The translations under genes and the position numbers were made by a program. Source: Baffinella frigidus (lineage: Eukaryota > Cryptophyceae > Cryptomonadales > Baffinellaceae). Taken from it: a stretch of 20,261 nucleotides of DNA. The first letter of the stretch is position 1. Every line of letters starts with the position of its first letter. Location: assembly GCA_026770585.1 (NCBI GenBank), contig MU646838.1:264007-284267 (forward strand), read 5' to 3'. Positions 17,086 to 20,261 of the stretch are shown here, piece by piece. The notes beneath the pieces were generated by a model that made no database searches, was not told the origin of the DNA, and saw only the letters and a program-made list of their open reading frames with translations.

Positions 17086-19859
17086 ATGCGCACCTCCACC
17101 CTCTGCCTCGCGCTGGCCGCCCTGGCGGCCAGCCCCGCATCCGCCTTCGCTCCGGCGGCCGCTCCGGCGGTGCTCTTTTCGAGGCTGGGCAGCTCCTGCC
17201 GCGTCTCTCCTCTGTCGACCCCGAGACTGCGCCCGGCACTCGGGGCGGCGAGGCTGGCGGCGTCTGGGGCTGTCGTCGAGGACAACGAGGCAAAGATTGC
17301 GCAGTCGCTCGCACTGCTGTACCGTGCTGCGGAAACCAAGAAGGTTTGCCACCCCAGACAAAGTTTTGGTATCTGCTTGCCCGGCATCGAAGAGCTGCTA
17401 TCACCAGGCTCACCGGCGTGTTGGTAAGCAGTTTGACAATGAAAAATGCGCGTGTGCAGGAGGACCCTGACGCGGTGTGCGACGCGATGGATAGTCTCGA
17501 GGTGCGTCCGCCCCCGCGCTCGAAAGTCATGAGGTGCTTGTTTGCTCCTCCTTGACCTGCACGGTGTGGTTTGACCTGCGGCAGGATGGATCTGACCTTG
17601 GGCACTGACCTGCGGTTCCGGGTGTGTGTGTGTGGAAAGAGCAGAAGACGATGCGGCAGCGGTGCCGCGACAGCGAGGATGGCGCCGCCGTTCAGCAGAT
17701 CTTCGATGCGCTCAACGGCGAATGGTACTGCAACACACTGCATTCCCGGCGTGCTGCTTGCAACTGATTTTCCTTGGACGCGTAGAGCACGACTTACGCT
17801 GGAAAGGGAAAGGTTTTGCTGACAGCGTTCTCTGGCTGTGTGCAGGAGGCTGGTGTTCACGACTGGTAAACCCTAACCCTAAACCCTAAACCCTAAATCC
17901 CAAACCCTAAACCCCAAACCTTGAACCCTAAATCCAAAACCCTAAACCCTAAATCATAAACCCTAAACTCTAAAACTTGAACCCTACACCCTAAAACCCT
18001 GACCCCTAAAACCTAAACCCCATACCCTAAACACCAAATCTCAAACCCTAAACCCTAAACCCTAAAACCTAAACACTAAACACTTGACACTAAACACTAA
18101 ACACTAAACCCGAAATCCTAATCCCTAAACCCTCAACCCTTAACCCCAAACCCCAGACCCCAAACCCCAAACCCCAAACCCCAAACCCCAAACCCCAAAC
18201 CCCAAACCCCAAACCCTATACCCCAAACCCTAAACTCTAAAGCCTACACCCGAAACCCGAAACCCGAAACCCGAAACTTGAAACCCCAAACCCCAAATCC
18301 CAAACCTTCAACCCTAAACCCGAAAAAACAGGAACTGCCGACACGCAGAAGAAGTTCGGCAAGAAGGTGCGGCGGCCCGTGCTCTCCCTCTCGTCCCTGG
18401 CGCCATCCTCTCGCGCGTTGCTCCCTTGGCGCGCGTCCCTCCCTGATGTGTCACCACGATCTCACGGGCTTGGAATGGAGCTCCGGACACACGGCTGTCC
18501 GCGCACCGTGGATGGTGTCTCGCTCTGCCTGTCCGCGCTTGGGATGATGGGTGGCGGTACGGGACATGGAGGGGCGTGACTGGCGTGGTGCCGACACCCG
18601 CAGTTTTGCTGATAGCCAGTGCAGTGGTGTACCAAACTACCGATAGCCAGTTTACCAGACCGCTGGGGGTCCTAGAACGTGGTGAGGCAGGTGGTGAAAT
18701 GAAGAAAGTGTCACTTTCTGACGGGCGGCAGGTGAACTACTTCCCGATCAAGGCATGCCAGTCGTTCGACACCACCACCATGCAGATCACCAACGGTCCT
18801 TCCCACACCTCAGCTGCCTAGCCACACGGTGGACTACCAACCTTTCATCCAAAGTCAACGTGTCCAGAGATAATTAACTTGCAGGCTTTCTAGTGCAAAT
18901 TGGTCACGTTACACCATAAATGCAGCCCCAACGAAACCCGAGTAGTCCACCGCGTGGTCCAGTCCCTCTCCACCTGACCACACCCAGGCGGGCATGCATG
19001 CCGCCGCCTCAACACGCGAGGCGGCATCGCATTGCTGCCTGGGCTGCCAGCGCTTCCAGCGCCTGTCCTGACACTGGCTGCCCGCGCAGGCGCCTGTCCC
19101 TGCTCAGACTGACAGACAGACACGCCGGGGCATGCTTCTCGCCGGCACACCGGACTACAAAATCCTGCCCACGCAGCGCACTACAAAGCAATTTCTTGAA
19201 TAACCCGGAAGTGGGTGATTCTTAGACCCGACGGTAGGTACTACCGTAGGGACATGAGGGGCTTCCTACGGATAAGGTAACGGAACGTCGCTTAGATCCC
19301 GGCAGAAAATCTCTTGGTAGCCCGGTGTGTGGTGGGCTTCCCGCGCGGGTGACGGGCCGCGCGCACACTGACGCAGCAACAGCGTGTCACGCTTCTTGCT
19401 CGCCCTCACACACCGTGGCGTGCTTCTCTCTCGCACTCACACCGCAGGGCATGTTTCTCTGCAGGCATCTACCTCTTTGACTTCGAGGCCCTCAAGTTCT
19501 TCGGAGATTTCGAGTTCAACATGAAGTAAGCCGCACCGTCCACCCCCAAGGCGGGAAGCGGCATGCAGACTTGCGCGTTGTATGGACGTGCGTGGTTGTT
19601 GAGCGCCGCCGCTGCTGCAGACGCTGCCGGTCTGTCAGGGCTGACAAGCTCTCGGCAAGCTCTCGGGAGCGCGGCGTGTGTGCCTGCGTGCGCTGTCACC
19701 GCGCCCTGCAACTTTTCGGGGTTGGGTCCTCATCTACCTAACCCCTAACCCCTTAACCCTTCAAACAGATCGCGGAAGGTGGAGTTCGACTTCGATGCGA
19801 TCGCGGTGGCTGGCCTCAAGTTCAACCTCCCCAAGGGCAAGGCTGCTGAGCTTGGCCAG
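17086..19859 (+). CDS. Plastid-targeted PAP/fibrillin-domain protein (3' end beyond window)
   Basis: Exons: 17086-17343, 17460-17501, 17645-17724, 17846-17865, 18332-18366, 18732-18795, 19465-19525, 19769-19859. All are GT-AG and in phase; 651 nt give 217 residues, and the gene continues past the right edge. Residues 1-20 (MRTSTLCLALAALAASPASA) form a signal peptide, and Phe21 starts FAPAAAP, the classic stroma-targeting mark of secondary red plastids, followed by an Arg/Ser-rich transit region. From about residue 105 the protein reads as PAP/fibrillin: QQIFDALNGEWRLVFTTG, TADTQKKFGKK, VNYFPIKACQSFD, IYLFDFEALKFFGDFEFNMK, SRKVEFDFDAIAVAGLKFNL. Fibrillins bind lipids and sit on plastoglobules and thylakoids. 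Which subfamily is not clear. A 20-nt micro-exon encodes RLVFTT. Start chosen at the only ATG giving a signal peptide, A at -3. Confidence 0.9.
17866..18331. repeat. Telomere-type repeat array making up a whole intron
   Basis: The donor GTAAACCCTAACCC is itself part of the array. Units of CCCTAAA, CCCCAAA, ACACTAA and CCCGAAA continue to about 18324 and the intron ends AAAAAACAG. At 466 bp it is the longest such tract in the window. It lies between exon 4 (20 nt) and exon 5 (35 nt) of the fibrillin gene. Confidence 0.9.
18367..18731 (+). other. Intron 5 of the fibrillin gene, 365 bp
   Basis: No repeat family and no coding segment fitting the phase recognised. It contains a short direct repeat, GATAGCCAGT, at about 18611 and 18643. 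Confidence 0.5.
18796..19464 (+). other. Intron 6 of the fibrillin gene, 669 bp, with an odd palindromic block
   Basis: At 19231-19247 there is a short inverted repeat, ACGGTAG-GTA-CTACCGT, within a block (about 19200-19370) whose composition differs from the flanks. It may be an inserted element but its ends are not visible. No exon seen. Confidence 0.45.
19736..19768. repeat. Short telomere-type tract at an intron 3' end
   Basis: CCTAACCCCTAACCCCTTAA leads directly into the acceptor CAAACAG of exon 8 of the fibrillin gene. Confidence 0.75.
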
Positions 19860-20028
19860 GTCACGTGTCCCTGGGTATCTAGGCGTAACGAGCACCTTGC
19901 GTCCGTCAGTGCCCTTACATCCCAGATACCCACGTGCCCCGGCTACAGTGTGCCACCTTGTGTCTGGCGCAGAATGTGGTGATGCATGGAGCAGTGGCGC
20001 GCTGAATACGGATCGACTCTTGTAGTTA

Positions 20029-20138
20029 CAGGGGTACATCGCGCATAAGGAGCCGCGCCACCCCCTAGGTCCACTGTGAGCTAGATAGGTCTACTGTAGG
20101 GTCCTGGGGGGGGTGCCTCCGTATGAGCAAGGTGCCCC
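20029..20138. mobile_element. Short inverted-repeat element (MITE-like), copy 3, diverged
   Basis: It starts after TA with CAGGGGTACATCGCGCATAA and ends near GAGCAAGGTGCCCC. The terminal CTG-TA of the right end is lost or changed. The centre keeps CCTAGG and GGTCCT-type palindromes. It lies in the fibrillin intron that leaves the window. Confidence 0.75.
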
Positions 20139-20167
20139 ACCAGGTAGGGGTGCGCGGCACGCGACCG

Positions 20168-20261
20168 CAAGTGGCGTGGCGTGGCTGACGTGGCAGAGGA
20201 CACGCACGTGACAGCAAGTGGCGTGGCGTGGCTGACGTGGCAGAGGACACGCACGTGACAG
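20168..20261. repeat. 47-bp tandem repeat, two perfect copies, cut by the right edge
   Basis: Copies 20168-20214 and 20215-20261 are identical, beginning CAAGTGGCGTGGCGTGGCTG and ending CACGTGACAG. The array ends exactly at the window edge, so the true copy number is unknown. Confidence 0.9.

Noticed and set aside
16709-17860. Minus-strand open frame of 383 codons
   Set aside because: Only its last part (16930-16742) is used, as exon 1 of the NFACT-R gene. The rest lies antisense to the well supported fibrillin exons.
17866-18331. True chromosome end
   Set aside because: The units are degenerate and the gene continues with coding exons on both sides, so this is an interstitial tract.
1-20261. 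Dinoflagellate origin
   Set aside because: Repeats and the plastid leader would allow it, but every intron placed uses GT donors, with no GC or GA donors. The question is not settled.

Overview
This is nuclear DNA of a GC-rich, intron-dense eukaryotic alga. No bacterial operon structure, ribosome binding sites, rRNA, tRNA or CRISPR array was seen. Every intron I could place has GT at its 5' end and AG at its 3' end. One gene carries a two-part plastid leader with Phe directly after an ASA signal-peptidase site (ASA-FAP), which points to an alga with a secondary red-type plastid. A cryptophyte is my best guess (inference). Dinoflagellates are less likely because no GC or GA donor was needed.

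Four genes are supported, all rebuilt by hand from reading frame, splice sites and phase. (1) <1-713, minus strand: start of a tandem C2-domain protein that leaves the window on the left. (2) 1544-13834, plus strand: a large gene modelled with 32 exons and about 1279 residues. It has ankyrin repeats, a charged coiled and disordered middle, a caspase-like (C14) fold whose catalytic Cys is kept but whose His position is Ser, and a C-terminal SPRY-like domain. (3) 14070-16930, minus strand: an 8-exon gene of 412 residues ending in an NFACT-R RNA-binding domain. (4) 17086->19859, plus strand: the first 8 exons of a plastid-lipid-associated (PAP/fibrillin) protein with a clear plastid leader, leaving the window on the right.

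Genes 1 and 2 are divergent, with 830 bp between their starts. Genes 2 and 3 converge, with 235 bp between stops. Genes 3 and 4 are divergent from a 155-bp shared promoter region. The genes do not form an obvious pathway.

The introns hold most of the repeats. Telomere-type CCCTAAA-like tracts fill or start several introns (about 1730-1892, 2450-2500, 4738-4777, 11707-11762, 17866-18324, 19736-19761). Three copies of a short hairpin inverted-repeat element of about 110 bp lie in introns at 13138, 14731 and 20029. There is also a 24-bp minisatellite, TCTG and AGCC microsatellites, and a 47-bp tandem repeat that reaches the right edge.

Most long open frames in this GC-rich sequence are chance shadows; the true coding pieces are short exons. 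Exon edges come from reading alone and have no transcript support. The least certain are the exons at 2764, 4865, 6689, 11175 and 11865.
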